Assembly (NCBI GenBank): GCA_963514095.1
Contig: CAUPSS010000009.1
Coordinates: 1,054,001 to 1,118,000, forward strand
Source: Eutrigla gurnardus
Lineage: Eukaryota; Chordata; Actinopteri; Perciformes; Triglidae
Direction of reading: 5' to 3'
DNA length: 64,000 bases
The translations under genes were made by a program, and so were the position numbers. The notes beneath the pieces are model-generated. The model made no database searches. It was not told the DNA's origin and was given only the letters and a program-made list of their open reading frames with translations. Shown here in pieces: positions 1 through 13,800 of the stretch; within the stretch, counting starts at the first letter, position 1; every line of letters begins with the position of its first letter.

Positions 1-41
1 CTGGTTACCTGTCTGTCTCTACATGTCAGCCCTGTGATAGA
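1..41. repeat. Reference 41-bp unit (CAG type)
   Basis: This is the longer sister unit. After ACATGT it reads CAGCCCTGTG rather than CTCCCTGTG, so it has one extra base. Relatives with CGGCCCTGTG, CGGCCCCATG, CGGCCCCGTG, CAGCCCTATG, CAGCCATATG and CAGCTGTGTG are also 41 bp and look like derivatives of one ancestor. From the lengths of several HOR blocks, about a quarter to a third of units are 41 bp. A 40+41 pair is 81 bp, a multiple of three, and this is what opens reading frames. Confidence 0.93.
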
Positions 42-81
42 CTGGTTGCCTGTCTGTCTCTACATGTCTCCCTGTGATAGA

Positions 82-121
82 CTGGTTACCTGTCTGTCTC
101 TACATGTCTCCCTGTGATAGA
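82..121. repeat. Reference 40-bp unit (CTCCC type)
   Basis: This copy matches the majority unit at every position. Recurrent substitutions in other units fall at few sites: position 6 (T to C or A), 7 (A to G, giving GGTTGCC), 14 (T to G, giving TCGGTC), 17 (C to A, giving TATCTAC), 19 (C to T giving TTTAC, or C to G giving TGTAC), 20 (T to C, giving TCCAC), 21 (A to C, giving TCTCCATG), 28 (T to C, giving CCCCC) and 31 (C to A, giving CTCCATG). These sites define the unit types named in the other entries. Confidence 0.95.
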
Positions 122-1283
122 CTGGTCACCTGTCTGTCTCTACATGTCTCCCTGTGATAGACTGGTTACCTGTCTGTCTTTACATGTCTCCCTGTGATAG
201 ACTGGTTACCTGTCTGTCTCTACATGTCTCCCTGTGATAGACTGGTTACCTGTCTGTCTCTACATGTCTCCCTGTGATAGACTGGTTACCTGTCTGTCTC
301 TACATGTCCCCCTGTGATAGACTGGTTACCTGTCTGTCTCTACATGTCTCCCTGTGATAGACTGGTTACCTGTCTGTCTCTACATGTCTCCCTGTGAAAG
401 ACTGGTTACCTGTCTGTCTCTACATGTCCCCCTGTGATAGACTGGTTACCTGTCTGTCTCTACATGTCTCCCTGTGATAGACTGGTTACCTGTCTGTCTC
501 TACATGTCGGCCCCATGATAGACTGGTTACCTGTCTGTCTCTACATGTCTCCCTGTGATAGACTGGTTACCTGTCTGTCTCTACATGTCTCCCTGTGATA
601 GACTGGTTACCTGTCTGTCTCTACATGTCAGCCCTGTGATAGACTGGTTGCCTGTCTGTCTCTACATGTCAGCCCTGTGATAGACTGGTTACCTGTCTGT
701 CTCTACATGTCTCCCTGTGATAGACTGGTTACCTGTCTGTCTCTACATGTCGGCCCCATGATAGACTGGTTACCTGTCTGTCTCTACATGTCTCCCTGTG
801 ATAGACTGGTTACCTGTCTGTCTCTACATGTCTCCCTGTGATAGACTGGTTACCTGTCTGTCTCTACATGTCAGCCCTGTGATAGACTGGTTGCCTGTCT
901 GTCTCTACATGTCAGCCCTGTGATAGACTGGTTACCTGTCTGTCTCTACATGTCTCCCTGTGATAGACTGGTTACCTGTCTGTCTCTACATGTCTCCCTG
1001 TGATAGACTGGTTACCTGTCTGTCTCTACATGTCAGCCCTGTGATAGACTGGTCACCTGTCTGTCTCTACATGTCAGCCCTATGATAGACTGGTTACCTG
1101 TCTGTCTCTACATGTCCCCCTGTGATAGACTGGTTACCTGTCGGTCTCTACATGTCTCCCTGTGATAGACTGGTTACCTGTCGGTCTCTACATGTCTCCC
1201 TGTGATAGACTGGTTACCTGTCTGTCTCTACATGTCAGCCCTGTGATAGACTGGTTGCCTGTCTGTCTCTACATGTCAGCCCT

Positions 1284-2660
1284 GTGATAGACTGGTTACC
1301 TGTCTGTCTCTACATGTCTCCCTGTGATAGACTGGTTACCTGTCTGTCTCTACATGTCAGCCCTGTGATAGACTGGTTACCTGTCTGTCTCTACATGTCT
1401 CCCTGTGATAGACTGGTTGCCTGTCTGTCTCTACATGTCAGCCCTGTGATAGACTGGTTACCTGTCTGTCTCTACATGTCTCCCTGTGATAGACTGGTTA
1501 CCTGTCTGTCTCTACATGTCTCCCTGTGATAGACTGGTTACCTGTCTGTCTTTACATGTCTCCCTGTGATAGACTGGTTACCTGTCTGTCTCTACATGTC
1601 TCCCTGTGATAGACTGGTTACCTGTCTGTCTCTACATGTCAGCCCTGTGATAGACTGGTTACCTGTCTGTCTCTACATGTCCCCCTGTGATAGACTGGTT
1701 ACCTGTCGGTCTCTACATGTCTCCCTGTGATAGACTGGTTACCTGTCTGTCTCTACATGTCTCCCTGTGATAGACTGGTTACCTGTCTGTCTCCACATGT
1801 CTCCATTTGATAGACTGGTTACCTGTCTGTCTCTACATGTCAGCCATATGATAGACTGGTTACCTGTCTGTCTCTACATGTCAGCACTGTGATAAACTGG
1901 TTACCTGTCTGTCTCTACATGTCAGCTGTGTGATAGACTGGTTACCTGTCTGTCTGTACATGTCTCCCTGTGATAGACTGGTTACCTGTCTGTCTCTACA
2001 TGTCTCCCTGTGATAGACTGGTTACCTGTCTGTCTCTACATGTCAGCCCTGTGATAGACTGGTTACCTGTCTGTCTCTACATGTCTCCCTGTGATAGACT
2101 GGTTACCTGTCTGTCTCTACATGTCTCCCTGTGATAGACTGGTCACATGTCTGTCTCTACATGTCTCCCTGTGATAGACTGGTTACCTGTCTGTCTTTAC
2201 ATGTCTCCCTGTGATAGACTGGTTACCTGTCTGTCTCTACATGTCTCCCTGTGTAAGACTGGTTACCTGTCTGTCTCTACATGTCTCCCTGTGATAGACT
2301 GGTTACCTGTCTGTCTCTACATGTCCCCCTGTGATAGACTGGTTACCTGTCTGTCTCTACATGTCCCCCTGTGATAGACTGGTTACCTGTCTGTCTCTAC
2401 ATGTCGGCCCTGTGATAGACTGGTTACCTGTCTGTCTCTACATGTCAGCCCTGTGATAGACTGGTTGCCTGTCTGTCTCTACATGTCAGCCCTGTGATAG
2501 ACTGGTTACCTGTCTGTCTCTACATGTCTCCCTGTGATAGACTGGTTACCTGTCTGTCTCTACATGTCTCCCTGTGATAGACTGGTTACCTGTCTGTCTC
2601 TACATGTCATCCTTGTGATAGACTGGTCACCTGTCTGTCTCTACATGTCAGCCCTATGAT
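1284..2660. repeat. 2,341-bp HOR, copy 1 (partner 3,625-5,001)
   Basis: Markers CTCCATTTG, CAGCCATATG, CAGCACTGTG with GATAAACTGG, CAGCTGTGTG, TCACATG and GTGTAAG recur in the same order 2,341 bp to the right. Differences seen are GGTTACC against GGTCACC near 1335/3676 and CCTTGTG against CCCTGTG near 2612. The offset equals 58 units, of which 21 would be 41-mers. The match ends where CCCTATG faces CCCTGTG at about 2,662/5,003. Confidence 0.85.
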
Positions 2661-5180
2661 AGACTGGTTACCTGTCTGTCTCTACATGTCAGCCCTGTGA
2701 TAGACTGGTTACCTGTCTGTCTTTACATGTCTCCCTGTGATAGACTGGTTACCTGTCTGTCTCTACATGTCTCCCTGTGATAGACTGGTTACCTGTCTGT
2801 CTCTACATGTCAGCCCTGTGATAGACTGGTTACCTGTCTGTCTCTACATGTCTCCCTGTGATAGACTGGTTACCTGTCTGTCTCCACATGTCTCCATGTG
2901 ATAGACTGGTTACCTGTCTGTCTCTACATGTCAGCCCTATGATAGACTGGTTACCTGTCTGTCTCTACATGTCAGCCCTGTGATAGACTGGTTACCTGTC
3001 TGTCTCTACATGTCAGCCCTGTGATAGACTGGTTACCTGTCTGTCTGTACATGTCTCCCTGTGATAGACTGGTTACCTGTTTGTCTCTACATGTCTCCCT
3101 GTGATAGACTGGTTACTTGTCTGTCTCTACATGTCAGCCCTGTGATAGACTGGTTACCTGTCTGTCTCTACATGTCTCCCTGTGATAGACTGGTTACCTG
3201 TCTGTCTCTACATGTCTCCCTGTGATAGACTGGTCACCTGTCTGTCTCTACATGTCAGCCCTGTGATAGACTGGTTACCTGTCTGTCTCTACATGTCTCC
3301 CTGTGATAGACTGGTTGCCTGTCTGTCTCTACATGTCAGCCCTGTGATAGACTGGTTACCTGTCTGTCTCTACATGTCTCCCTGTGATAGACTGGTTACC
3401 TGTCTGTCTCTACATGTCTCCCTGTGATAGACTGGTTACCTGTCTGTCTTTACATGTCTCCCTGTGATAGACTGGTTACCTGTCTGTCTCTACATGTCTC
3501 CCTGTGATAGACTGGTTACCTGTCTGTCTCTACATGTCAGCCCTGTGATAGACTGGTTACCTGTCTGTCTCTACATGTCCCCCTGTGATAGACTGGTTAC
3601 CTGTCGGTCTCTACATGTCTCCCTGTGATAGACTGGTTACCTGTCTGTCTCTACATGTCTCCCTGTGATAGACTGGTCACCTGTCTGTCTCTACATGTCA
3701 GCCCTGTGATAGACTGGTTACCTGTCTGTCTCTACATGTCTCCCTGTGATAGACTGGTTGCCTGTCTGTCTCTACATGTCAGCCCTGTGATAGACTGGTT
3801 ACCTGTCTGTCTCTACATGTCTCCCTGTGATAGACTGGTTACCTGTCTGTCTCTACATGTCTCCCTGTGATAGACTGGTTACCTGTCTGTCTTTACATGT
3901 CTCCCTGTGATAGACTGGTTACCTGTCTGTCTCTACATGTCTCCCTGTGATAGACTGGTTACCTGTCTGTCTCTACATGTCAGCCCTGTGATAGACTGGT
4001 TACCTGTCTGTCTCTACATGTCCCCCTGTGATAGACTGGTTACCTGTCGGTCTCTACATGTCTCCCTGTGATAGACTGGTTACCTGTCTGTCTCTACATG
4101 TCTCCCTGTGATAGACTGGTTACCTGTCTGTCTCCACATGTCTCCATTTGATAGACTGGTTACCTGTCTGTCTCTACATGTCAGCCATATGATAGACTGG
4201 TTACCTGTCTGTCTCTACATGTCAGCACTGTGATAAACTGGTTACCTGTCTGTCTCTACATGTCAGCTGTGTGATAGACTGGTTACCTGTCTGTCTGTAC
4301 ATGTCTCCCTGTGATAGACTGGTTACCTGTCTGTCTCTACATGTCTCCCTGTGATAGACTGGTTACCTGTCTGTCTCTACATGTCAGCCCTGTGATAGAC
4401 TGGTTACCTGTCTGTCTCTACATGTCTCCCTGTGATAGACTGGTTACCTGTCTGTCTCTACATGTCTCCCTGTGATAGACTGGTCACATGTCTGTCTCTA
4501 CATGTCTCCCTGTGATAGACTGGTTACCTGTCTGTCTTTACATGTCTCCCTGTGATAGACTGGTTACCTGTCTGTCTCTACATGTCTCCCTGTGTAAGAC
4601 TGGTTACCTGTCTGTCTCTACATGTCTCCCTGTGATAGACTGGTTACCTGTCTGTCTCTACATGTCCCCCTGTGATAGACTGGTTACCTGTCTGTCTCTA
4701 CATGTCCCCCTGTGATAGACTGGTTACCTGTCTGTCTCTACATGTCGGCCCTGTGATAGACTGGTTACCTGTCTGTCTCTACATGTCAGCCCTGTGATAG
4801 ACTGGTTGCCTGTCTGTCTCTACATGTCAGCCCTGTGATAGACTGGTTACCTGTCTGTCTCTACATGTCTCCCTGTGATAGACTGGTTACCTGTCTGTCT
4901 CTACATGTCTCCCTGTGATAGACTGGTTACCTGTCTGTCTCTACATGTCATCCCTGTGATAGACTGGTCACCTGTCTGTCTCTACATGTCAGCCCTGTGA
5001 TAGACTGGTTACCTGTCTGTCTCTACATGTCTCCCTGTGATAGACTGGTTACCTGTCTGTCTCTACATGTCTCCCTGTGATAGACTGGTTACCTGTCTGT
5101 CTCTACATGTCATCCCTGTGATAGACTGGTCACCTGTCTGTCTCTACATGTCAGCCCTATGATAGACTGGTTACCTGTCT
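2090..5180. repeat. 4,680-bp period block, copy 1 (partner 6,770-9,860)
   Basis: About 3.09 kb agree at a fixed offset of 4,680. The few differences I noticed are CCTTGTG near 2612, GGTTACTTGT at 3111 (GGTTACCTGT in the partner) and ACATTTCC in the partner near 8256. The match ends at 5,181/9,861, where the right copy has an extra 41-bp CAG unit. Confidence 0.85.
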
Positions 5181-6804
5181 GTCTTTACATGTCTCCCTGT
5201 GATAGACTGGTTACCTGTCTGTCTCTACATGTCCCCCTGTGATAGACTGGTTACCTGTCTGTCTCTACATGTCTCCCTGTGATAGACTGGTTACCTGTCT
5301 GTCTCTACATGTCTCCCTGTGATAGACTGGTTACCTGTCTGTCTCTACATGTCCCCCTGTGATAGACTGGTTACCTGTCTGTCTCTACATGTCTCCCTGT
5401 GATAGACTGGTTACCTGTCTGTCTCTACATGTCGGCCCCATGATAGACTGGTTACCTGTCTGTCTCTACATGTCTCCCTGTGATAGACTGGTTACCTGTC
5501 TGTCTCTACATGTCTCCCTGTGATAGACTGGTTACCTGTCTGTCTCTACATGTCGGCCCTGTGATAGACTGGTTACCTGTCTGTCTCTACATGTCAGCCC
5601 TGTGATAGACTGGTTGCCTGTCTGTCTCTACATGTCAGCCCTGTGATAGACTGGTTACCTGTCTGTCTCTACATGTCTCCCTGTGATAGACTGGTTACCT
5701 GTCTGTCTCTACATGTCAGCCCTGTGATAGACTGGTTACCTGTCTGTCTCTACATGTCTCCCTGTGATAGACTGGTTGCCTGTCTGTCTCTACATGTCAG
5801 CCCTGTGATAGACTGGTTACCTGTCTGTCTCTACATGTCTCCCTGTGATAGACTGGTTACCTGTCTGTCTCTACATGTCTCCCTGTGATAGACTGGTTAC
5901 CTGTCTGTCTTTACATGTCTCCCTGTGATAGACTGGTTACCTGTCTGTCTCTACATGTCTCCCTGTGATAGACTGGTTACCTGTCTGTCTCTACATGTCA
6001 GCCCTGTGATAGACTGGTTACCTGTCTGTCTCTACATGTCCCCCTGTGATAGACTGGTTACCTGTCGGTCTCTACATGTCTCCCTGTGATAGACTGGTTA
6101 CCTGTCTGTCTCTACATGTCTCCCTGTGATAGACAGGTTACCTCTCTGTCTCCACATGTCTCCATTTGATAGACTGGTTACCTGTCTGTCTCTACATGTC
6201 AGCCATATGATAGACTGGTTACCTGTCTGTCTCTACATGTCAGCCCTGTGATAGACTGGTTACCTGTCTGTCTCTACATGTCAGCTGTGTGATAGACTGG
6301 TTACCTGTCTGTCTGTACATGTCTCCCTGTGATAGACTGGTTACCTGTCTGTCTCTACATGTCTCCCTGTGATAGACTGGTTACCTGTCTGTCTCTACAT
6401 GTCAGCCCTGTGATAGACTGGTTACCTGTCTGTCTCTACATGTCTCCCTGTGATAGACTGGTTACCTGTCTGTCTCTACATGTCTCCCTGTGATAGACTG
6501 GTCACATGTCTGTCTCTACATGTCTCCCTGTGATAGACTGGTTACCTGTCTGTCTTTACATGTCTCCCTGTGATAGACTGGTTACCTGTCTGTCTCTACA
6601 TGTCTCCCTGTGATAGACTGGTTACCTGTCTGTCTCTACATGTCTCCCTGTGATAGACTGGTTACCTGTCTGTCTCTACATGTCCCCCTGTGATAGACTG
6701 GTTACCTGTCTGTCTCTACATGTCCCCCTGTGATAGACTGGTTACCTGTCTGTCTCTACATGTCGGCCCTGTGATAGACTGGTTACCTGTCTGTCTCTAC
6801 ATGT
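2905..6804. repeat. 3.9-kb block, copy 1 (partner 10,854-14,794)
   Basis: The offset is 7,949 up to about 5,150 and 7,990 after it, because the right copy holds one more 41-bp unit. The private pair AGACAGG plus CCTCTCTG near 6131-6145 is present again at about 14,121-14,135, which supports one long duplication rather than chance similarity. The match ends near 6,805/14,795, where CTCCC faces CAGCC. Confidence 0.83.
3625..5001. repeat. 2,341-bp HOR, copy 2 (partner 1,284-2,660)
   Basis: This is the second copy of the CTCCATTTG to GTGTAAG series. The same series recurs as a further copy ending near 6.74 kb, where the GTGTAAG change is missing and the 5,643 start gives an offset of 2,018 rather than 2,341. 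The HOR has therefore been copied with unequal trimming. Confidence 0.8.
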
Positions 6805-9800
6805 CTCCCTGTGATAGACTGGTCACATGTCTGTCTCTACATGTCTCCCTGTGATAGACTGGTTACCTGTCTGTCTTTACATGTCTCCCTGTGATAGACT
6901 GGTTACCTGTCTGTCTCTACATGTCTCCCTGTGTAAGACTGGTTACCTGTCTGTCTCTACATGTCTCCCTGTGATAGACTGGTTACCTGTCTGTCTCTAC
7001 ATGTCCCCCTGTGATAGACTGGTTACCTGTCTGTCTCTACATGTCCCCCTGTGATAGACTGGTTACCTGTCTGTCTCTACATGTCGGCCCTGTGATAGAC
7101 TGGTTACCTGTCTGTCTCTACATGTCAGCCCTGTGATAGACTGGTTGCCTGTCTGTCTCTACATGTCAGCCCTGTGATAGACTGGTTACCTGTCTGTCTC
7201 TACATGTCTCCCTGTGATAGACTGGTTACCTGTCTGTCTCTACATGTCTCCCTGTGATAGACTGGTTACCTGTCTGTCTCTACATGTCATCCCTGTGATA
7301 GACTGGTCACCTGTCTGTCTCTACATGTCAGCCCTATGATAGACTGGTTACCTGTCTGTCTCTACATGTCAGCCCTGTGATAGACTGGTTACCTGTCTGT
7401 CTTTACATGTCTCCCTGTGATAGACTGGTTACCTGTCTGTCTCTACATGTCTCCCTGTGATAGACTGGTTACCTGTCTGTCTCTACATGTCAGCCCTGTG
7501 ATAGACTGGTTACCTGTCTGTCTCTACATGTCTCCCTGTGATAGACTGGTTACCTGTCTGTCTCCACATGTCTCCATGTGATAGACTGGTTACCTGTCTG
7601 TCTCTACATGTCAGCCCTATGATAGACTGGTTACCTGTCTGTCTCTACATGTCAGCCCTGTGATAGACTGGTTACCTGTCTGTCTCTACATGTCAGCCCT
7701 GTGATAGACTGGTTACCTGTCTGTCTGTACATGTCTCCCTGTGATAGACTGGTTACCTGTTTGTCTCTACATGTCTCCCTGTGATAGACTGGTTACCTGT
7801 CTGTCTCTACATGTCAGCCCTGTGATAGACTGGTTACCTGTCTGTCTCTACATGTCTCCCTGTGATAGACTGGTTACCTGTCTGTCTCTACATGTCTCCC
7901 TGTGATAGACTGGTCACCTGTCTGTCTCTACATGTCAGCCCTGTGATAGACTGGTTACCTGTCTGTCTCTACATGTCTCCCTGTGATAGACTGGTTGCCT
8001 GTCTGTCTCTACATGTCAGCCCTGTGATAGACTGGTTACCTGTCTGTCTCTACATGTCTCCCTGTGATAGACTGGTTACCTGTCTGTCTCTACATGTCTC
8101 CCTGTGATAGACTGGTTACCTGTCTGTCTTTACATGTCTCCCTGTGATAGACTGGTTACCTGTCTGTCTCTACATGTCTCCCTGTGATAGACTGGTTACC
8201 TGTCTGTCTCTACATGTCAGCCCTGTGATAGACTGGTTACCTGTCTGTCTCTACATTTCCCCCTGTGATAGACTGGTTACCTGTCGGTCTCTACATGTCT
8301 CCCTGTGATAGACTGGTTACCTGTCTGTCTCTACATGTCTCCCTGTGATAGACTGGTCACCTGTCTGTCTCTACATGTCAGCCCTGTGATAGACTGGTTA
8401 CCTGTCTGTCTCTACATGTCTCCCTGTGATAGACTGGTTGCCTGTCTGTCTCTACATGTCAGCCCTGTGATAGACTGGTTACCTGTCTGTCTCTACATGT
8501 CTCCCTGTGATAGACTGGTTACCTGTCTGTCTCTACATGTCTCCCTGTGATAGACTGGTTACCTGTCTGTCTTTACATGTCTCCCTGTGATAGACTGGTT
8601 ACCTGTCTGTCTCTACATGTCTCCCTGTGATAGACTGGTTACCTGTCTGTCTCTACATGTCAGCCCTGTGATAGACTGGTTACCTGTCTGTCTCTACATG
8701 TCCCCCTGTGATAGACTGGTTACCTGTCGGTCTCTACATGTCTCCCTGTGATAGACTGGTTACCTGTCTGTCTCTACATGTCTCCCTGTGATAGACTGGT
8801 TACCTGTCTGTCTCCACATGTCTCCATTTGATAGACTGGTTACCTGTCTGTCTCTACATGTCAGCCATATGATAGACTGGTTACCTGTCTGTCTCTACAT
8901 GTCAGCACTGTGATAAACTGGTTACCTGTCTGTCTCTACATGTCAGCTGTGTGATAGACTGGTTACCTGTCTGTCTGTACATGTCTCCCTGTGATAGACT
9001 GGTTACCTGTCTGTCTCTACATGTCTCCCTGTGATAGACTGGTTACCTGTCTGTCTCTACATGTCAGCCCTGTGATAGACTGGTTACCTGTCTGTCTCTA
9101 CATGTCTCCCTGTGATAGACTGGTTACCTGTCTGTCTCTACATGTCTCCCTGTGATAGACTGGTCACATGTCTGTCTCTACATGTCTCCCTGTGATAGAC
9201 TGGTTACCTGTCTGTCTTTACATGTCTCCCTGTGATAGACTGGTTACCTGTCTGTCTCTACATGTCTCCCTGTGTAAGACTGGTTACCTGTCTGTCTCTA
9301 CATGTCTCCCTGTGATAGACTGGTTACCTGTCTGTCTCTACATGTCCCCCTGTGATAGACTGGTTACCTGTCTGTCTCTACATGTCCCCCTGTGATAGAC
9401 TGGTTACCTGTCTGTCTCTACATGTCGGCCCTGTGATAGACTGGTTACCTGTCTGTCTCTACATGTCAGCCCTGTGATAGACTGGTTGCCTGTCTGTCTC
9501 TACATGTCAGCCCTGTGATAGACTGGTTACCTGTCTGTCTCTACATGTCTCCCTGTGATAGACTGGTTACCTGTCTGTCTCTACATGTCTCCCTGTGATA
9601 GACTGGTTACCTGTCTGTCTCTACATGTCATCCCTGTGATAGACTGGTCACCTGTCTGTCTCTACATGTCAGCCCTGTGATAGACTGGTTACCTGTCTGT
9701 CTCTACATGTCTCCCTGTGATAGACTGGTTACCTGTCTGTCTCTACATGTCTCCCTGTGATAGACTGGTTACCTGTCTGTCTCTACATGTCATCCCTGTG

Positions 9801-9860
9801 ATAGACTGGTCACCTGTCTGTCTCTACATGTCAGCCCTATGATAGACTGGTTACCTGTCT
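6770..9860. repeat. 4,680-bp period block, copy 2 (partner 2,090-5,180)
   Basis: It carries the same HOR series as its partner, with GTGTAAG at 6931 and 9272 facing 2251 and 4592. The left junction, near 6,770, lies just after a CGGCCCTGTG unit and resets the phase by one base relative to the partner. Confidence 0.85.
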
Positions 9861-10575
9861 GTCTCTACATGTCAGCCCTGTGATAGACTGGTTACCTGTC
9901 TGTCTTTACATGTCTCCCTGTGATAGACTGGTTACCTGTCTGTCTCTACATGTCCCCCTGTGATAGACTGGTTACCTGTCTGTCTCTACATGTCTCCCTG
10001 TGATAGACTGGTTACCTGTCTGTCTCTACATGTCTCCCTGTGATAGACTGGTTACCTGTCTGTCTCTACATGTCCCCCTGTGATAGACTGGTTACCTGTC
10101 TGTCTCTACATGTCTCCCTGTGATAGACTGGTAACCTGTCTGTCTCTACATGTCTCCCTGTGATAGACTGGTTACCTGTCTGTCTCTACATGTCTCCCTG
10201 TGATAGACTGGTTACCTGTCTGTCTCTACATGTCATCCCTGTGATAGACTGGTCACCTGTCTGTCTCTACATGTCAGCCCTATGATAGACTGGTTACCTG
10301 TCTGTCTCTACATGTCAGCCCTGTGATAGACTGGTTACCTGTCTGTCTTTACATGTCTCCCTGTGATAGACTGGTTACCTGTCTGTCTCTACATGTCCCC
10401 CTGTGATAGACTGGTTACCTGTCTGTCTCTACATGTCTCCATGTGATAGACTGGTTACCTGTCTGTCTCTACATGTCTCCCTGTGATAGACTGGTTACCT
10501 GTCTGTCTCTACATGTCCCCCTGTGATAGACTGGTTACCTGTCTGTCTCTACATGTCTCCCTGTGATAGACTGGT
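9690..10575. repeat. 443-bp (11-unit) local tandem duplication
   Basis: Bases 9,690-10,132 recur at 10,133-10,575. CATCCC units at about 9,790 and 10,233 and GGTAACC at about 10,130 and 10,573 line up at 443 bp. One private difference is CTCCATG near 10,441 in the right copy only. GGTAACC ends both copies and marks the junction. Confidence 0.8.
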
Positions 10576-10853
10576 AACCTGTCTGTCTCTACATGTCGGC
10601 CCCATGATAGACTGGTTACCTGTCTGTCTCTACATGTCTCCCTGTGATAGACTGGTTACCTGTCTGTCTCTACATGTCTCCCTGTGATAGACTGGTTACC
10701 TGTCTGTCTCTACATGTCGGCCCTGTGATAGACTGGTTACCTGTCTGTCTCTACATGTCAGCCCTGTGATAGACTGGTTGCCTGTCTGTCTCTACATGTC
10801 AGCCCTGTGATAGACTGGTTACCTGTCTGTCTCTACATGTCTCCCTGTGATAG

Positions 10854-13800
10854 ACTGGTTACCTGTCTGTCTCTACATGTCAGCCCTATGATAGACTGGT
10901 TACCTGTCTGTCTCTACATGTCAGCCCTGTGATAGACTGGTTACCTGTCTGTCTCTACATGTCAGCCCTGTGATAGACTGGTTACCTGTCTGTCTGTACA
11001 TGTCTCCCTGTGATAGACTGGTTACCTGTTTGTCTCTACATGTCTCCCTGTGATAGACTGGTTACCTGTCTGTCTCTACATGTCAGCCCTGTGATAGACT
11101 GGTTACCTGTCTGTCTCTACATGTCTCCCTGTGATAGACTGGTTACCTGTCTGTCTCTACATGTCTCCCTGTGATAGACTGGTCACCTGTCTGTCTCTAC
11201 ATGTCAGCCCTGTGATAGACTGGTTACCTGTCTGTCTCTACATGTCTCCCTGTGATAGACTGGTTGCCTGTCTGTCTCTACATGTCAGCCCTGTGATAGA
11301 CTGGTTACCTGTCTGTCTCTACATGTCTCCCTGTGATAGACTGGTTACCTGTCTGTCTCTACATGTCTCCCTGTGATAGACTGGTTACCTGTCTGTCTTT
11401 ACATGTCTCCCTGTGATAGACTGGTTACCTGTCTGTCTCTACATGTCTCCCTGTGATAGACTGGTTACCTGTCTGTCTCTACATGTCAGCCCTGTGATAG
11501 ACTGGTTACCTGTCTGTCTCTACATGTCCCCCTGTGATAGACTGGTTACCTGTCGGTCTCTACATGTCTCCCTGTGATAGACTGGTTACCTGTCTGTCTC
11601 TACATGTCTCCCTGTGATAGACTGGTCACCTGTCTGTCTCTACATGTCAGCCCTGTGATAGACTGGTTACCTGTCTGTCTCTACATGTCTCCCTGTGATA
11701 GACTGGTTGCCTGTCTGTCTCTACATGTCAGCCCTGTGATAGACTGGTTACCTGTCTGTCTCTACATGTCTCCCTGTGATAGACTGGTTACCTGTCTGTC
11801 TCTACATGTCTCCCTGTGATAGACTGGTTACCTGTCTGTCTTTACATGTCTCCCTGTGATAGACTGGTTACCTGTCTGTCTCTACATGTCTCCCTGTGAT
11901 AGACTGGTTACCTGTCTGTCTCTACATGTCAGCCCTGTGATAGACTGGTTACCTGTCTGTCTCTACATGTCCCCCTGTGATAGACTGGTTACCTGTCGGT
12001 CTCTACATGTCTCCCTGTGATAGACTGGTTACCTGTCTGTCTCTACATGTCTCCCTGTGATAGACTGGTTACCTGTCTGTCTCCACATGTCTCCATTTGA
12101 TAGACTGGTTACCTGTCTGTCTCTACATGTCAGCCATATGATAGACTGGTTACCTGTCTGTCTCTACATGTCAGCACTGTGATAAACTGGTTACCTGTCT
12201 GTCTCTACATGTCAGCTGTGTGATAGACTGGTTACCTGTCTGTCTGTACATGTCTCCCTGTGATAGACTGGTTACCTGTCTGTCTCTACATGTCTCCCTG
12301 TGATAGACTGGTTACCTGTCTGTCTCTACATGTCAGCCCTGTGATAGACTGGTTACCTGTCTGTCTCTACATGTCTCCCTGTGATAGACTGGTTACCTGT
12401 CTGTCTCTACATGTCTCCCTGTGATAGACTGGTCACATGTCTGTCTCTACATGTCTCCCTGTGATAGACTGGTTACCTGTCTGTCTTTACATGTCTCCCT
12501 GTGATAGACTGGTTACCTGTCTGTCTCTACATGTCTCCCTGTGTAAGACTGGTTACCTGTCTGTCTCTACATGTCTCCCTGTGATAGACTGGTTACCTGT
12601 CTGTCTCTACATGTCCCCCTGTGATAGACTGGTTACCTGTCTGTCTCTACATGTCCCCCTGTGATAGACTGGTTACCTGTCTGTCTCTACATGTCGGCCC
12701 TGTGATAGACTGGTTACCTGTCTGTCTCTACATGTCAGCCCTGTGATAGACTGGTTGCCTGTCTGTCTCTACATGTCAGCCCTGTGATAGACTGGTTACC
12801 TGTCTGTCTCTACATGTCTCCCTGTGATAGACTGGTTACCTGTCTGTCTCTACATGTCTCCCTGTGATAGACTGGTTACCTGTCTGTCTCTACATGTCAT
12901 CCCTGTGATAGACTGGTCACCTGTCTGTCTCTACATGTCAGCCCTGTGATAGACTGGTTACCTGTCTGTCTCTACATGTCTCCCTGTGATAGACTGGTTA
13001 CCTGTCTGTCTCTACATGTCTCCCTGTGATAGACTGGTTACCTGTCTGTCTCTACATGTCATCCCTGTGATAGACTGGTCACCTGTCTGTCTCTACATGT
13101 CAGCCCTATGATAGACTGGTTACCTGTCTGTCTCTACATGTCAGCCCTGTGATAGACTGGTTACCTGTCTGTCTTTACATGTCTCCCTGTGATAGACTGG
13201 TTACCTGTCTGTCTCTACATGTCCCCCTGTGATAGACTGGTTACCTGTCTGTCTCTACATGTCTCCCTGTGATAGACTGGTTACCTGTCTGTCTCTACAT
13301 GTCTCCCTGTGATAGACTGGTTACCTGTCTGTCTCTACATGTCCCCCTGTGATAGACTGGTTACCTGTCTGTCTCTACATGTCTCCCTGTGATAGACTGG
13401 TAACCTGTCTGTCTCTACATGTCGGCCCCATGATAGACTGGTTACCTGTCTGTCTCTACATGTCTCCCTGTGATAGACTGGTTACCTGTCTGTCTCTACA
13501 TGTCTCCCTGTGATAGACTGGTTACCTGTCTGTCTCTACATGTCGGCCCTGTGATAGACTGGTTACCTGTCTGTCTCTACATGTCAGCCCTGTGATAGAC
13601 TGGTTGCCTGTCTGTCTCTACATGTCAGCCCTGTGATAGACTGGTTACCTGTCTGTCTCTACATGTCTCCCTGTGATAGACTGGTTACCTGTCTGTCTCT
13701 ACATGTCAGCCCTGTGATAGACTGGTTACCTGTCTGTCTCTACATGTCTCCCTGTGATAGACTGGTTGCCTGTCTGTCTCTACATGTCAGCCCTGTGATA

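Larger units (their letters stand above)
1..1520. repeat. Block P, left copy (partner 14,891-16,410)
   Basis: The unit order matches 14,891-16,410 at a constant offset of 14,890, including the private GTGAAAG change (396 and 15,286) and the paired TCGGTC units near 1141 and 1181. Agreement stops at 1519/16,409, where a CTCCC unit faces a CAGCC unit. The match reaches base 1, so the block continues left of the window. The first 1,188 bases also match 27,758-28,945. Confidence 0.85.

Noticed and set aside
2141..2374. ATG-initiated 75-codon frame beginning in a TCACATG unit, repeated at 4,488, 6,827, 9,168, 12,437 and 18,769
   Set aside because: The ATG comes from one substitution in a unit (ACCTG to ACATG) and the frame is kept open by the GTGTAAG change. 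Both spread by HOR duplication. There is no other coding evidence.
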